Shown: positions 45,751 through 57,235 of the stretch, in pieces
Layout: the number at the start of each line of letters is the position of its first letter
Position numbering within the stretch: the stretch's first letter is position 1
Assembly (NCBI GenBank): GCA_036250225.1
Contig: JAPZLL010000006.1
Coordinates: 1,426,001-1,490,000 of the forward strand
Direction of reading: 5' to 3'
DNA from: Cercophora sp. LCS_1
Lineage: Eukaryota; Ascomycota; Sordariomycetes; Sordariales; Lasiosphaeriaceae
Length of the DNA: 64,000 nt
Notes under the pieces: model-generated
Seen by the model: only the letters and a program-made list of their open reading frames with translations
Told to the model about the DNA's origin: nothing
Databases searched by the model: none
Program-made: the position numbers and the translations under genes

Positions 45751-48700
45751 GCTAGGCAAGCTTGCTATCAAGCGCCTGAGCTGGAAACCAGAGACTGTAA
45801 TCGACTAACTCGGGTAGGAGCAGCAGTGCCGCTCTATTACGCGGGTCTGAGATAACCATGGTCAGCAATTGCCACAAAAATTCAAGGTGGGACTCGAAAT
45901 GGTCCAAATGCCGACCGAAGGGCCGCATCCGAGACGATTCATCCAGTAGTCCTCGGCTGGTGTCTGTGTGCAGTTGGCGCGGCGTGGTTGCATGTCCATG
46001 TAACGCAGTCGTATGGGCTAGTGCAATGCAGAGGGGAAGCTTCTGCATGAGCTCCGTCTGATAGCTACTGATAGCCTCGCGGTCCCCCAAGACAAGCTCG
46101 TGATGCAATTGAGTTGTGGTACCCGGCCAATCGCCCGCTCGCGACCAGCCGTCTCCGCGCGGGATGCGATATGACGACAAGCCAATTGCAGGCGCCTTAT
46201 CGCCCCTATGCGGCTATATTCCGCCGACCTGATAGGTTGGCACCCCGTTGATAGGCGAGACAGAGCCGTTGTGCTTTCGCACGATCGGTACATTCAAGGT
46301 GACCATGCCTGCCGATGTGACCCCGGGGCGTTCTGGCTCCACGCAGCATCATCGTAGCGATGTCTTGGAGCGGGGGCCGGGGCACGAGAGTTGGAACAGA
46401 GAGCGGGGGTGGGGCAACCAGCATCTCAGCACCACGACACCCCACCAAGTTCCTGGCAGGCAAACGGAGGTGGCCGAGAGAGGTTGCCGTTGCCCCGCTA
46501 CCTCTGGCATACACTCGTCATCCCATCCCCATGTATCGGTCCAATCCAGGCGTGGTCGCGTTCTGTGTTGGGCGGTGGACGAAGCGTTTGGTGGTGATCC
46601 GGAATCGTAAACTCGGGTGACGCAGCCGGCACAATGATTGCCGAAGTCTTGTTGTCTGGACAGGCATAGAAACTAAGGCAACTTACCAATTGACTTAGAC
46701 CTCCTACGAGAGGGAAGCTGGCGCTGTTACTTGGCGGGCGGGAGGGAGATAGCTCTGGGCCAGGCAGGAAGGTCGAAAATTCGTGAAAGAAAGAGAGGAG
46801 GGGATCGAGAATATGGAGGGGTGGCACCCACGCTTTTATGAACGAGCCGGTCGGAGTCGGTGGACGGCGGCAGGACACAGGAGGGCAAAGCTGCCAGTGG
46901 TGGCCAAGGACACCCCCGGCGGCTTTCACGCTGGATCTGCGAGTTCTCGTAGTGCAATTTGACACACCTCAGAATCTAGAGCGGAGCAGGCCAAGGTGCA
47001 AGGGGAGAAGACGACGACAGGACCTCTGTGTTGTGCTGAAAGGCAGAACCTAGACGGGCGTGAGTGGGGGGAAGTGGGGAGACAGGCATTTCCAGGGTTT
47101 GCAGTGGGTGTGCTCCCGAACGGGGCTCTATTCGTGCAGAGCGCTCCTCCTCTCATCCTGTATTTCCCGTCCTCCATCCATTCGACAAGTCTGACCACTT
47201 GAGTCACTGTCCCACGCTCCGCCAGCCGAATTCTGGCATCTTTCCGGGACCTGCGCAACGGTATACCAGGACCATTTTCGGCTGAGCTACCCCTCTTTGT
47301 CTCGTTTACACATGCCAACGACCGACACACCGGAAATCGTCATTGTACGGCTTCTCGCGATTTACTCAATTGTCATTTGTTTGGCAAGACATATGTTTAG
47401 CAGTTACTCCTCCTGTTGGGGGGACGATGTTTGCTGGTGAGCCAATTTGTTCAAACATCTTACACTGATCGGCACATCGCTTGAGATGAATCGTCATCAA
47501 GCCAAACCCGACTCTTCTCAACAACTGGCAGGTAATGCGCCATGAGGTCCTTCGGCAGTATACCCCGGTGAATTCCTGTCTCAATGGCTCTGGCGACCCT
47601 TCCTGATGGTTTAGCAGACCCGCCAAACATATGGCCGGGGGGACCAGGCACGAGGTGCCGATGCTACAGACGATGAAGTCAAACGCAACCCAGCCATTTC
47701 GGGATAAGCTTGATCGCAGCGCCGCCTGGGCTGACGAGGGGGCTTGTCATTAATTCCCGCCAGATCGCTCCGCTTGCGGCTGTCCAGGAAATCCCGTTGG
47801 TGCCGGTCGTGGAGAGCTTTGCAACACACTGTTGTTAACAAAAAGCGCTGTGTAAGAGAAATTCGTCCCGTCACAACGCAGAGCGCGACATGTCTGGATG
47901 AAGCCACCCCACACCCTCCTGCAGGTTGCAGGGATTCTTTAACCTAGCCCGAGATCCACGAACATCGCCTGCATGCACATCCCACCATCCCTGGTGTGGG
48001 CAAAAAGTTGGACGTCAGTTCCGTGCGTGGCCACCAATCAGCATCCGTCATTTTCAAAGACCGCTGCCGATGTCGCCTGAGCTCGTGAGCATGTGTGTGT
48101 GTTCCAGAACCAGCCTCTCGACCGGAAGCACGACACCGTCATCTCGATCAGAGAAAACCGAGATGCCTGCCGCAGAGCATTTCATATGAGGGCCCGTCTG
48201 GGCACTTGCTCGAAACCCCGCAACGTAGCCACTGCTTCTTGTTGCCCGGGGCGCACATCATCATCCATCGACTAGGCCTAAATCTGTCTTGGCTTCATCT
48301 CGCCCGGGTCTGGAGAGCGACGAGAAAATTCCTCAAGTCTCTAGGTCGGCCAATGGCGATGCCCTCATATCCACATCTCCGGATGCCGTGCAAGGGCAGG
48401 AGCTGCAACGTAAACCGAATAGGGAGAGCCGGGCTTGCATGGCTGCAAGAATGGTGGTCGACTTTCGGCACATTCTGCATTCGGCGGGGCACTGGGACGA
48501 AATTGGTGTTGAGTCGTGCGGGAAGGCTGCTGTAAAATAATTATCAGCAGAAAATGGTGGCTACGTCGCTTTCGCCAATCACGACCGCTTGCAGTAGCCT
48601 CACGACCCTTATCTCGCACCGAGAGTGGCACCTCGGGGGTCCCCTCACTACCCCTCTTGAGCCCCTCCGTCCAATCCCTACGCACGAGGCATCAAATACA

Positions 48701-50545
48701 CTTTGAACCGCCTTACGCCGCACAGACGTTAGTATTTGGGGCAGGGAAGCCTGCCTTTGTGAATGGAGCCCAGTTATGGCGGATCTATGGTTGACGAAAT
48801 CGCATAACGTCTTCACACCGGCAGGACGGCACAGAGACGCGAATCTCCACTGCCATACCTACCGGGTTCAGGAGGGAGGTCGTGGAACGTTGCAGAATTT
48901 ACCTCATACCGGTGTTCTGTCGTGCCTCGTCGTGATGTAGTGGCCGTGAGAGCCGCAAGTTCGTGAGACACGAACGTCTCATCGAGGACACCACCCCCGG
49001 GTGCTGCTCGAGGAGCACGTACTCTTGCTCAAACCGCCAACTAGTGGTGGGTGGGTGGGGGTTGGAGAGTACTGCCTGAATTTCGGCTGTGCTGCGCTGA
49101 TGGGCAGCGAGAGCAGCTCAGCATCTGATCTGCATCCATGGCGCCGCACCGCACTCGGAGACCGTCCACATCCCTGGAACGTTTGACGTTGGCCTCACTT
49201 TGGCGGTGTTCGCCGCGGCCTGCCCGGGGCTTTTCCGACATCGGTGCCTTGCCGTTCCCGAACGACGCATTGCATCGAGTCCGATTGGTTGTCTGGTCTC
49301 AGATGCTCCTCGGCTCTCAACCTTTGGCAGCATTCACTCTCAGCCAATATGCAAAGCAAGAAAAAAAACACATCAGAGAGAAAATTTCTCATGCCCTTGC
49401 GTGCTCGACTGCGAAGCAGTCAGTCAGCCAGCATCCGTGGCCGAACTCGTCAGGCTCTGCACCGCAGAAAGACAGTTGCTTCCGAGAAATCCCGAGCGGT
49501 GAGGACCCCCAGCGTGGAGTGCGAGAATTGGCAAGCGCCTCATTTATGATTTTGCCTCATTGTCGAGCCGCTAGTTGTCTCAACAGGGTGGAAACGCGGA
49601 GGGACACGCACTCGGGATGCAGCAAGGACAGGACAAGCTCAGGCAACTGCATGAGGAGCTTTTCGATTACTTCACAAAAACTACCTGATCCCTGCGAGGC
49701 TCGGGACGGGAAAGCTTAGGTCGACCATTTGGTGCCGAGGAAGACAACAATACATGGTTCGGGAGGAAATGGGACGAGTGACCTCCCCTTTTCTGCCGCG
49801 CGCCGAGACTGCGTTCGGGGGCGGGGGGACAGGTCGTGGCGTGAAAAAATGTCGAAGCGGATGGTTCAGCGGAGTGTAAAAGGGCCGGTGGTAACCACCC
49901 CGAATGAAGTTCGAGGGATGGGAATCTGGGCTGCACGGATTGGTCAATGGAACGGGAGTTCGGCGAAGGCTCCGATCTCACTCCGTTGGACTAGCTGGGT
50001 GTACGAATACCGGCGTCCCTAGTTTGTCTTGGGCGAGCGTGAACTCCCAGGGCATGGGTTGAGTGAGCTGCCAACGTTGCCAGAGTGGCCTGTCGGACAG
50101 CAGACATTATTCAGCGTGGCAAAGTTGCGGTGGGCACTAAGGTTTGGTGCATACCAGATCCACCCGCCGCAAGATCAGAACTGGATCTGTCTGCCGTGGT
50201 GTAGTCCAAAACGCACCCACGCGACCTATTTACGGGGTACAAAAATAGGAATAAGGTGCAAACGCTTGCTTCCCTTTGGTGAGCAGCGGGAATTTTAGCC
50301 AGGGCTGCCAGGGCCCTGGAGCAGGCATGTGCCACCCTTGAAGCCCCAGCGCACAGACCCCTGTTTGGTGTAGCCGCATCGTGGGGTAAGTCACTTAGTA
50401 CCTCGGTCGGCCGTAGCAAAATAAACTTTATCGCATCGCTTTGCACTGTCTAAATTCGCAAACTGACGTGACGACATCGTGGACCATCAACACCAACATG
50501 GGACTTGCGCAGCCTCGCGCTCTCAATTAGAACAACACCATCACC
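45751..50545. other. 4.8 kb divergent intergenic region
   Basis: Lies between GLT1 (-) and APC15 (+). Many 60-190 codon frames exist on both strands (for example 46498-46965 minus, 49138-49719 plus) but none shows domains, signal peptides or an exon chain I could extend. It must include both promoters; GLT1 may have a long leader. No RNA gene or repeat array was recognised. Confidence 0.45.
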
Positions 50546-51785
50546 ATGTTCTCCATACTTCCAGACTTGACGCCTCGAGATGTGAGTTTACCAGTTGCAA
50601 ACAACGCCTCCGGAATACCTTGGCTGACCGTGTATCCCTTAGTCCCACAATCTTTGGTACACATCCTCACGAAGCCCCGCCGCCTTCTTCAACTCCGACG
50701 CAGCCCTTGGCCCCGACGGTCATAGTGATGGCAGCAATGCTCCCCCGAATCCCAACAACTCTCGGCAGCGCAGCGCGCAACATCTCGGCGCCCTAGCAAT
50801 TGAGCGATCAGCCCTTGGCCGTCTGCGCGACGAAGAACGAACTCACGAACGCCGTCGTGCAAATGTCGGAAACCTCGGCAGTACCTGGCTCAAGCCACCC
50901 GGCGTGACCAAGACGCTATTCCAGATACGCGAAGAGCGGCGAGAGGCAGAGGAGCATGCCGAGGCGCTGCGGCGAGAGATGCTAGCACAAGAACTGGCCG
51001 AAGCCGAGGCGCAGGGCGCACCTGTTGATATGGATGGGGATGGGGATGGGGATGGGGATGAGCAAATGATGATGGGAGAGGGCGACGAGGAGGGCGGTGG
51101 CGGGAGAGATCTGGATGATGATATTCCCGATGCCGACGAAGGCGGGTTCGGTTTTGATGGAGCGAGTGACGAGGACGATGATGACGACGATGATGACGAC
51201 GAAAATGAGGGGAGGCGACAACATCCGGAGCTAGCGAATCTTCAGGCGACCGAGGAGCGGATGAGGGAGATGATGGTTCGCAGGGCCGGGGGTGGGGACC
51301 TGTATGGTGTTGAGGAGGATATCGATGAAGATGAACGCGGGCAGATGCTGGAGGAGGACGACTTGGTCAGCTCCATGTATCCCGACGAGATGGAGCCCGG
51401 TATTGACATGGATATGGGCATGGATGCCAACCTGGACGACGACATCCCGGAGGCGGAGGGCGGAGGCTATGAGCATACGGACTCCGAGGCTTCGCTTAGT
51501 AGTGATGAGGAAGTCACGCACAATACCAGCTTTGCCGGCATGCGAGCGCCGTCGTTGCCGCACCCGCGGAGCAGTATGGGCGGACCTGGTCCTCGAAGCA
51601 GCATGGGTGGGCATGGTCCGAGGAGTAGCATGGCTGGCGGAATGGGAGCTCGCAACAGCTTTGGTCCTAGGAGCAGCTTCGGCGCTCAGAGGGGACCAAG
51701 GGACAGTCTCGACCTCAGTAGCATCCTGTCTAGGGATGGGAGCAGCGTTGCGGGGAGCAGCCCCCGACCGCAGAGACGAAACTGA
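50546..51785 (+). CDS. Anaphase-promoting complex subunit 15 (Apc15/Mnd2-like)
   Basis: Two exons, 50546-50581 (36 nt) and 50643-51785, separated by a 61-nt intron; 392 aa. The short first exon plus the start of exon 2 gives MFSILPDLTPRD-SHNLWYTSSRSP, the characteristic Apc15 N-terminus. RSALGRLRDEERTHERRRANVGNLGSTWLKPPGVTKTLFQIREERRE follows, another conserved block. The rest is disordered and very acidic (a DGDGDGDG run, an Asp9 run, DDDIPDADEGG and DDDIPEAEGG), ending in repeated PRSSMGG-like segments. APC15 helps the ubiquitin ligase APC/C turn over the mitotic checkpoint complex; yeast Mnd2 also restrains Ama1 in meiosis. Without exon 1 the family would be missed. Confidence 0.85.
51032..51060 (+). 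repeat. (GATGGG)n repeat inside the APC15-like CDS
   Basis: Four to five GATGGG units encode the DGDGDGDG run; length variation would keep the frame. Confidence 0.8.
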
Positions 51786-52115
51786 TAACCGGATGGGACA
51801 CGGCGGCATGAGATACCCTGGAACACACTGGCGTTTGGAGTCGAGGCAGTCATGAGTATACTTAGAGCATAGAAGCCCGACTTATGAATATTACAACCGT
51901 TATTGAAAAAAACCGACATCTCCTGATACGCGTACTATGTGCAACGTCTCGAAATAAACCAGGGACCAACTCATCACCAGGAACTCCGTTCGCCCATGCA
52001 TGTCAGCCTCCATCTCGTGACCCGAGTCTAGCCAAAATCGCCTCAAAGCATAGAGTCATGCGTGTTTCGCGTGTTCACATCTCTAAGAAACCAAACCTCC
52101 CCTACCTACCTTCCT
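51786..52115. other. Convergent spacer
   Basis: The 330 bp between the APC15 stop (+) and the BET1 stop (-) should hold both 3' UTRs. Nothing else is seen. Confidence 0.5.
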
Positions 52116-52769
52116 TTAAAACAACCAAACGTATGTAAAGAGGAGGATCACGGCCAGGAAGAAGGCCAACCAGACCTTCCAGCCAACGCCCGTCCTCTCC
52201 GCCATCAGCAGCATCCTGTTCATCGTTCCTCGCAGTCGTAGTCTCGTCTTGTCAAAGCTGTCGTTCATCTTCTCCGCCAGAGCCGACGATTCCCTGATTT
52301 CATCGCCAATCGCCACCGTCATCTGTTCATTCACCGTCAGCAACAAAGTCTTCCCCTAGAGGATTTCGTGGCTTATCGCAAAACTCACATCCTTTAGAAT
52401 CTTGACCTTGCCCAAGATCCCTTCAACCTGTTGGTCATTTTGGCTTTCGAGCTCGTTGAGCACCGCATCGCTGTACTGGCCCTTGGAGTTGGGCGTCGCC
52501 GGTCGGAAGCCCCTATTTTCCACGCCGAGGTGGCTTCCGGCCGATCCGTTGGCGCCCGCGTAGCCTCCTCCGTACCCGTACCCGCCGAGTCGGTTCGGTG
52601 AAGCGCTGACCTGTCGCCGCGCGTCGGCGCCTGAGCCAGTGTAGCCCTTGAAGAGATCGCTGCGCGAGTCGCGCTGGTGGAGGGAGGAGCCAAATCTTCC
52701 GGTGGGTTAATACTGAACAAGGGGTGGTGGTGGTGGGTTTTGATTTTCTGTCGCTCACCTTGATGACAT
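52116..52769 (-). CDS. BET1: ER-Golgi SNARE Bet1
   Basis: Three exons: 52769-52759 (11 nt: Met-Ser-Ser and part of Arg), 52695-52389 and 52322-52116; 174 aa. The start reads MSS-RFGSSLHQRDSRSDLF. After a Gly/Tyr-rich linker the Qc-SNARE motif runs VLNELESQNDQQVEGILGKVKILKDMTVAIGDEIRESSALAEKMNDSFDKTRLRLRGTMNRML, followed by a C-terminal anchor (VWLAFFLAVILLFTYVWLF) with no luminal tail. Bet1 acts on COPII vesicles in ER-to-Golgi fusion with Sed5, Bos1 and Sec22. Splice junctions follow from consensus and frame; introns are 63 and 66 nt. It is tail-anchored and convergent with APC15. Confidence 0.93.
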
Positions 52770-53657
52770 GGCGATTTTTCCCCTGATGCGCTGTGATGTT
52801 CGAGATGGGTGATGTGTCCCGTGTGTAACCGTTTGCGATTTTGATTTTTCGCTCTCTTGCTATCTGGCCATACTCGGTTGCCGCGAGGAAAAACGTGTTC
52901 AATATACGATGCGGCGTAAATTAAGTTAAGGTAATCCTGTCCTTACGGCTTTCGGGGCAAGCAAGCTTCGCCGTCAAACAATGCACCTTGTGACCTCGAA
53001 ACGTGCTGGTTGGGCCGTTCCGTGAAATGGGGGATTCTTTGTCCAGATGCCGGCACTGGACTGGCCAGGGGTCTTGCTAAGTGTCAAGAAATTTTGGAGA
53101 CCTCGGCGGCGAAAGATTGGTCAATTGCCGACAACTAATGTCGACCGACGAGGGGGACGGATCAGGGGCCGGGAGAACCGAAGCCTTTCTTTGCAGCTCT
53201 GCAAAGATAAATGATGTTCAGATAACACAAATATAACATAGAAATCGTTGGCATTGTGCATTTACATGTGAATATACCAAAGCCGTTGCCCCCACGCTTC
53301 CAAGGGGCGCACATTGGCGATCAGCGCAGCGTTGAAACATTGTGCGGACGGAAAAGCACGTTGATAGGAACACACTTCGGACGGATGCACTAATGTTTGT
53401 TGCGAACGAGGACGAAAAGCTTCTCCCTCGGATTGAATCTAGATGCTTTTTGTGGTCTGCGCAGAATCTTCAGCAACAAATTGAGTTGCGATAGACATCC
53501 CTCCCGCCAAAACGCCGGCATCCAAGGCTCTCAAAGATGCAAACAACATCTCGTATCGAAGCCCGTGAATATCTATCCGTTTTTACCCATGCTCGTTCTG
53601 TCGTCTCTCCGAGCTCTTGCGATGAAAGCACATAGCCTCGCAGCGCAAGAAATTTAT
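52770..53657. other. Intergenic, BET1 upstream / CHZ1 downstream
   Basis: The 888 bp between two minus-strand genes. A 173-codon frame on the plus strand (53397-53918) overlaps CHZ1 antisense and is a shadow. Nothing else is recognised. Confidence 0.5.
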
Positions 53658-54140
53658 TTAGGCGTCTTGCATCTTTTCATCCTCCATCTCGAAGTCGTCG
53701 TCATCCTCTTCATCATCATCGTCGGCAGCGGGGTTCTCTTGGGCAGCCTTAGCAAAGTCAATGACCTTGCCACGAGTGCGACGGCCAATGACATTGTCGA
53801 GGTCGATCTCCTCCATACCGTCTTCCTCCTCTGTAGACAACAGTTAGAATGCGCAGGAGTTGGCGCCGGATCGCAAAAGGGGACATACCAGCCTCGACCT
53901 CCTACAAGAGCTTGTTAGCACAGTGCGCAAGCTGTGCGGCGCGGGGTAGTTGCAACTTACCTCCTCAGCATCTTCCTCCTCGTCATCATCATCGTCGTCG
54001 TCATCAACGGCCATGGAAGTATCCTCAACATCCTCGGCAGTGGCCGCAGCCTTGCCCTTGCCCTTAAGCTCGGCAGGCGCGTCGCCGCCAAGTGTAGCGG
54101 GGTCCTGGACAGAGGTCGTGGTGCCGTTCTCGGTAGCCAT
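53658..54140 (-). CDS. CHZ1: Histone H2A.Z-H2B chaperone Chz1
   Basis: Three exons: 54140-53961, a 13-nt micro-exon 53901-53889, and 53830-53658; 121 aa. The N-terminal part is low-complexity (KGKGKAAATAEDVEDTSMAVDDDDDDDDEEEDAEE). The micro-exon adds EVEA and part of the next Glu. The CHZ motif follows (EEEDGMEEIDLDNVIGRRTRGKVIDFAKAAQEN), then an acidic tail. Exon 1 ends in phase 0 and exon 3 begins in phase 1, so the micro-exon is needed to connect them; both flanking introns (59 and 58 nt) have good signals. Chz1 carries H2A.Z-H2B dimers for SWR1-driven exchange in the nucleus. Length is normal for small fungal homologues. Confidence 0.92.
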
Positions 54141-54861
54141 CTTGAGTTCTGTGTTTAGGTTTTGGGGAGCTCTTCGGGTGAAGTGGGCGATTTGCGAGAA
54201 TCGAAAGTGGAGAGTTGGAAGAGTTAAGTGTGAAGTTTGGGTGGAGGGGAAGCGCGTTGGAGGGTTCGGCGCGGAAAGAGGGAGCTGGACATGAAGGTTG
54301 TCTGAATTGTGTGGGGCTTCCGCGCCTGCACTTTTATTGGCGAGCTTGTTTGCAGGGCCTGTGCGAAATCGCCCTAAGACCGCCGGCCAGATCACCACCG
54401 GCAACCAGCTGACGTTGACACCCCTGCAGCTCAGCACCGTACCAAGTTTCAGGCCGTTGATTCACGCTTGCAGGCGTGGTGGCAGAGCGGCAGTGTGAGG
54501 GCAAACGAGATATAAACGAGGGTTCTGGGTCCAGTGACAAGAAAACCTATCAGCTGGATCTAGTGCTCTCACAAGCAAGTTTGCCTGCCTGATTTCTTAG
54601 AAAGTGTCTGGTGGTTCATAGACTTGAAAGCAGTGCCCTTGGGCTTCTGGAGTATACCTAACGATTGGAGGACACACTTGAACAAAAGGGAGGCTGATGT
54701 CAGGCTTTTGGCCAGTAGCCCTTCCCTTAATGCTGGCTGGAAATCGAGCATAGCAATTGATACGATACGACACTTGACACACTCAGACAGCTTTGATATC
54801 CCTACCTGAGCGCAAGACAAGGAGAGACGGATTGTAGATGAGCCATCAATAATTCGCGAGT
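54141..54861. other. Intergenic, CHZ1 upstream / EMC10 downstream
   Basis: The 721 bp between two minus-strand genes. A naive open frame of the upstream EMC10 gene runs on to 54569, but this is read-through of its intron. No other feature. Confidence 0.5.
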
Positions 54862-55504
54862 CTATTTCTGGTCTCCTCCCCCTGACATCATCAAAAACAT
54901 GCCTATCGCGAACACCCACCAATATCTGCAATTCGTTAGCGCGTGACCCTAGATCCGCGGATGGCAAGGTATACTTCTGCAGGAATGTCTTCTCCTCCGG
55001 CACCACCTTCTTGCCCTCTGGTGATAGCACCACCGGCTTGTTCAAGTCCGGCTGCTTCCCTGGTCCAGCAACCGTCAACGCGGCCTGTGGTCCAAAGTCC
55101 CTTGTATACCCAGCGTCAACTCTGACCCCTCTGCACGAGACCCCCAGAATGTCCTTCCCATTCGCATCCAGGTTCAACACAAAGTGCGGCGAATAGCCCT
55201 TGCTGAAGTTGTCAACCGACAGGACTGTTGTTGACGATTCCCAATGCTTCGCCTTGCTGTTGTAAACGCCGATGCGCACCAGCCGTGCCTCTTCCGGTAG
55301 CTCTGGCGGCTCGTATGATGCTACTTCGGGCTGTACTGCCGCGGGTATCGCGAGGGGATCTTCAGGAGCATCGTATGCAATCTCAGCGAGGAGAGCAGGC
55401 GCGGTTTCGGGCACGGTGACGGGCTGAATGTAGATGGGGACCGATATTGCCGCGCAGGTAATCGCACCGGCACTAATGGCCGATATCAACGTTGTGAGTC
55501 TCAT
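54862..55504 (-). CDS. EMC10: ER membrane protein complex subunit 10 (EMC10)
   Basis: Two exons, 55504-54975 and 54925-54862, with a 49-nt intron (GTATAC donor, GCTAACG branch, TTGCAG acceptor); 197 aa. MRLTTLISAISAGAITCAA is a signal peptide. The luminal beta-rich domain contains RIGVYNSKAKHWESSTTVLS, FSKGYSPHFVLNLDANGKDI and SCRGVRVDAGYTRDFGPQAALTVAGPG, and ends EEKTFLQK. The 64-nt second exon supplies YWWVFAIGMFLMMSGGGDQK, a single transmembrane helix. Signal peptide, beta domain, FLQKYWWV-type helix and a Gly-rich end together fit EMC10, a subunit of the insertase that places membrane proteins in the ER. The ATG at 55504 is chosen because it begins the signal peptide; the frame is open further upstream. 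Confidence 0.85.
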
Positions 55505-55945
55505 ATCTTCGATAACGGTTACTGGGCGCTCAAACTGGTGGTCGCGGCGGCCAGCGTCGGATCGCGAATGTTGACAGAGAAGATCGCTGTCGGGCGGATT
55601 GAAGCTACGCTGCACAAAATGTGGGGCCGGGCTGAAGCTGCATGAGGTTGGCGCTGCGCTCTATGGGCTGACCCACACCTCCGCACTTCACCTTGAGAAT
55701 TACACCGCAAGTCTCACAGATCTGGATCGAAACTGTCATCCCAGGGACGAGGTTACGCAAAATGGCGCTGGATTTATGAGACTAATGGTATCGTATGCTA
55801 TGTACAGATTCAACCTAGCCCCACAACCTCGGCGTCTCTCCAACACCAGCCGCAGATCCAACGGCGCTCTAACATTTCTTTGATCTGTCTTCAAGTGACC
55901 TTCGTCACGAATCGCTGAGAGGCATAACACCTCGCCTTTCCATGT
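55505..55945. other. Intergenic, EMC10 promoter
   Basis: The 441 bp between EMC10 and the cyclin gene, both minus strand. No other feature. Confidence 0.5.
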
Positions 55946-57235
55946 CTATGCCTGTGATGCATCTGTTGCGGGCTCTCTCCTTTCTTCTCCACCGCTGCTA
56001 GCGCTGGATTCTTCCTGCGCTCCTGTCCCGTCCGTCGTGGTATCCGTAATATCATCCGTCTCATCGTTATCATCATCTCCTTCACTGTCATCATCGTCGC
56101 CTTCGGCGTTCGTCTCCGTCTCCGTCTCCAGGCTATAGCCTGGGCACCGTTCCACAAGCCCGCGCCAGTAAGCGACCAGGACCTCCGGGTTCGGGACAAT
56201 TTTCCAGTCAACTCGATACAAAAACTCGAGCTCCAGTAGTTTGAGTTCCGCGACCCTGACGCCGCCAACCTTGGCATATGTCGAATTATTCCAAAAGGCG
56301 TCAGACAGTCCTTTTGCTGCCACCGTTGCCGCCGTGATGAGAAACCGGTGAACCGTAAGGGTGTTAATAGTGAATTCGGGGTATAGTGCGCATAATCGGT
56401 CGATATAGTAGACCATGGACAAAAGGAGAGGGGGACTAAGCGTGGCATGCTTTGCCAATCGGTGCAAGTAATCTAGGACGGAAATCCCCGGGGCAGTCCT
56501 GGCTTGTCAGCCACGGTCAAATCGAATACTCAACAGACCAACATACCGTGAATGAAAGCGGGTAAGGTGGCCGGTCCGAAGGGCCAGTGCATCGTTGGTC
56601 TCGATGAGCTCTCCGAGCATGTGTGCAATCAGGACGACCACGTCCTCGACCGCGCAGTTCTCATACTTTAGCGGTAGAATTTTGGGAGGGGCTTCTGCAG
56701 GCTTTGGCCGCTTTGCGAGAGTCGAGGGGCTCTCTGCGGCATTTGGTTGCGCCTTGCTGGGTACTTCATCTGTGCTCTTTCTCTTAGAAGGAGACAGAGA
56801 TTGTACAGCGCCACTGTGCTGTGGCCCTTTGTGTTCCCTCGCCGCCTCTGGCACTGCCTTGGGCGGCTTCGGGGGCTCTGTCGAGGCCTCTGTAAGGCGT
56901 TCGTTGGGCAGGGACATAGCCTTCGGCCCTGGCGGCGGCGGCGGTGGAGGCTCCGATCGTTGTGTTTCGCCCGGCGCAGGGCGGGCGGATGCGCCGGCGG
57001 TGTAGTCGAAGGGCTCCATCGGCGAATACTGCGTCGCGGCGTCTACATATCTCTTTGCCCGCGAGATCGTGGGCGACGCTACCGATGTCGCAGCCGACGA
57101 GGTTGATTGGCGGCGAGACAGTGCGGCCGAGACCCAGGAAGGAGACTGTCGCAGCGAAGGGGCAGGTGCATAGTGGAAGCTTCGCGGCGAGGCATTGACG
57201 GAGGTCGTGAGAGCCGGAGATTGGACCAACATCAT
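55946..57235 (-). CDS. Pho80-type (PHO85-class) cyclin
   Basis: Two exons, 57235-56547 and 56498-55946, joined by a 48-nt intron in the Arg codon of FHSR-TAPGIS; 413 aa. The first ~190 residues are disordered (Ser/Pro/Ala-rich, a PPPPPPPG run, basic SPSKRKS and AKRPKP patches). The cyclin box spans VEDVVVLIAHMLGELIETND, LTRFHSRTAPGISVLDYLHRLAKHATLSPPLLLSMVYYIDRLCALYP and TVHRFLITAATVAAKGLSDAFWNNSTYAKVGGVRVAELKLLELEFLYRVDWKI, typical of Pho80/Pcl cyclins. An acidic Thr/Asp/Glu tail follows. It should activate a Pho85-like kinase, for instance in phosphate signalling or polarity. ATG codons at 57235 and 57232 are both possible starts. Confidence 0.9.

Noticed and set aside
53397..53918. 173-codon plus-strand hydrophobic frame near CHZ1
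   Set aside because: Its hydrophobic stretch is the antisense of the Asp/Glu-rich CHZ1 tail.
54569..54974. C-terminal extension of EMC10 to 54569
   Set aside because: This is intron read-through; splicing at 54974/54926 gives the expected transmembrane end and a near stop.
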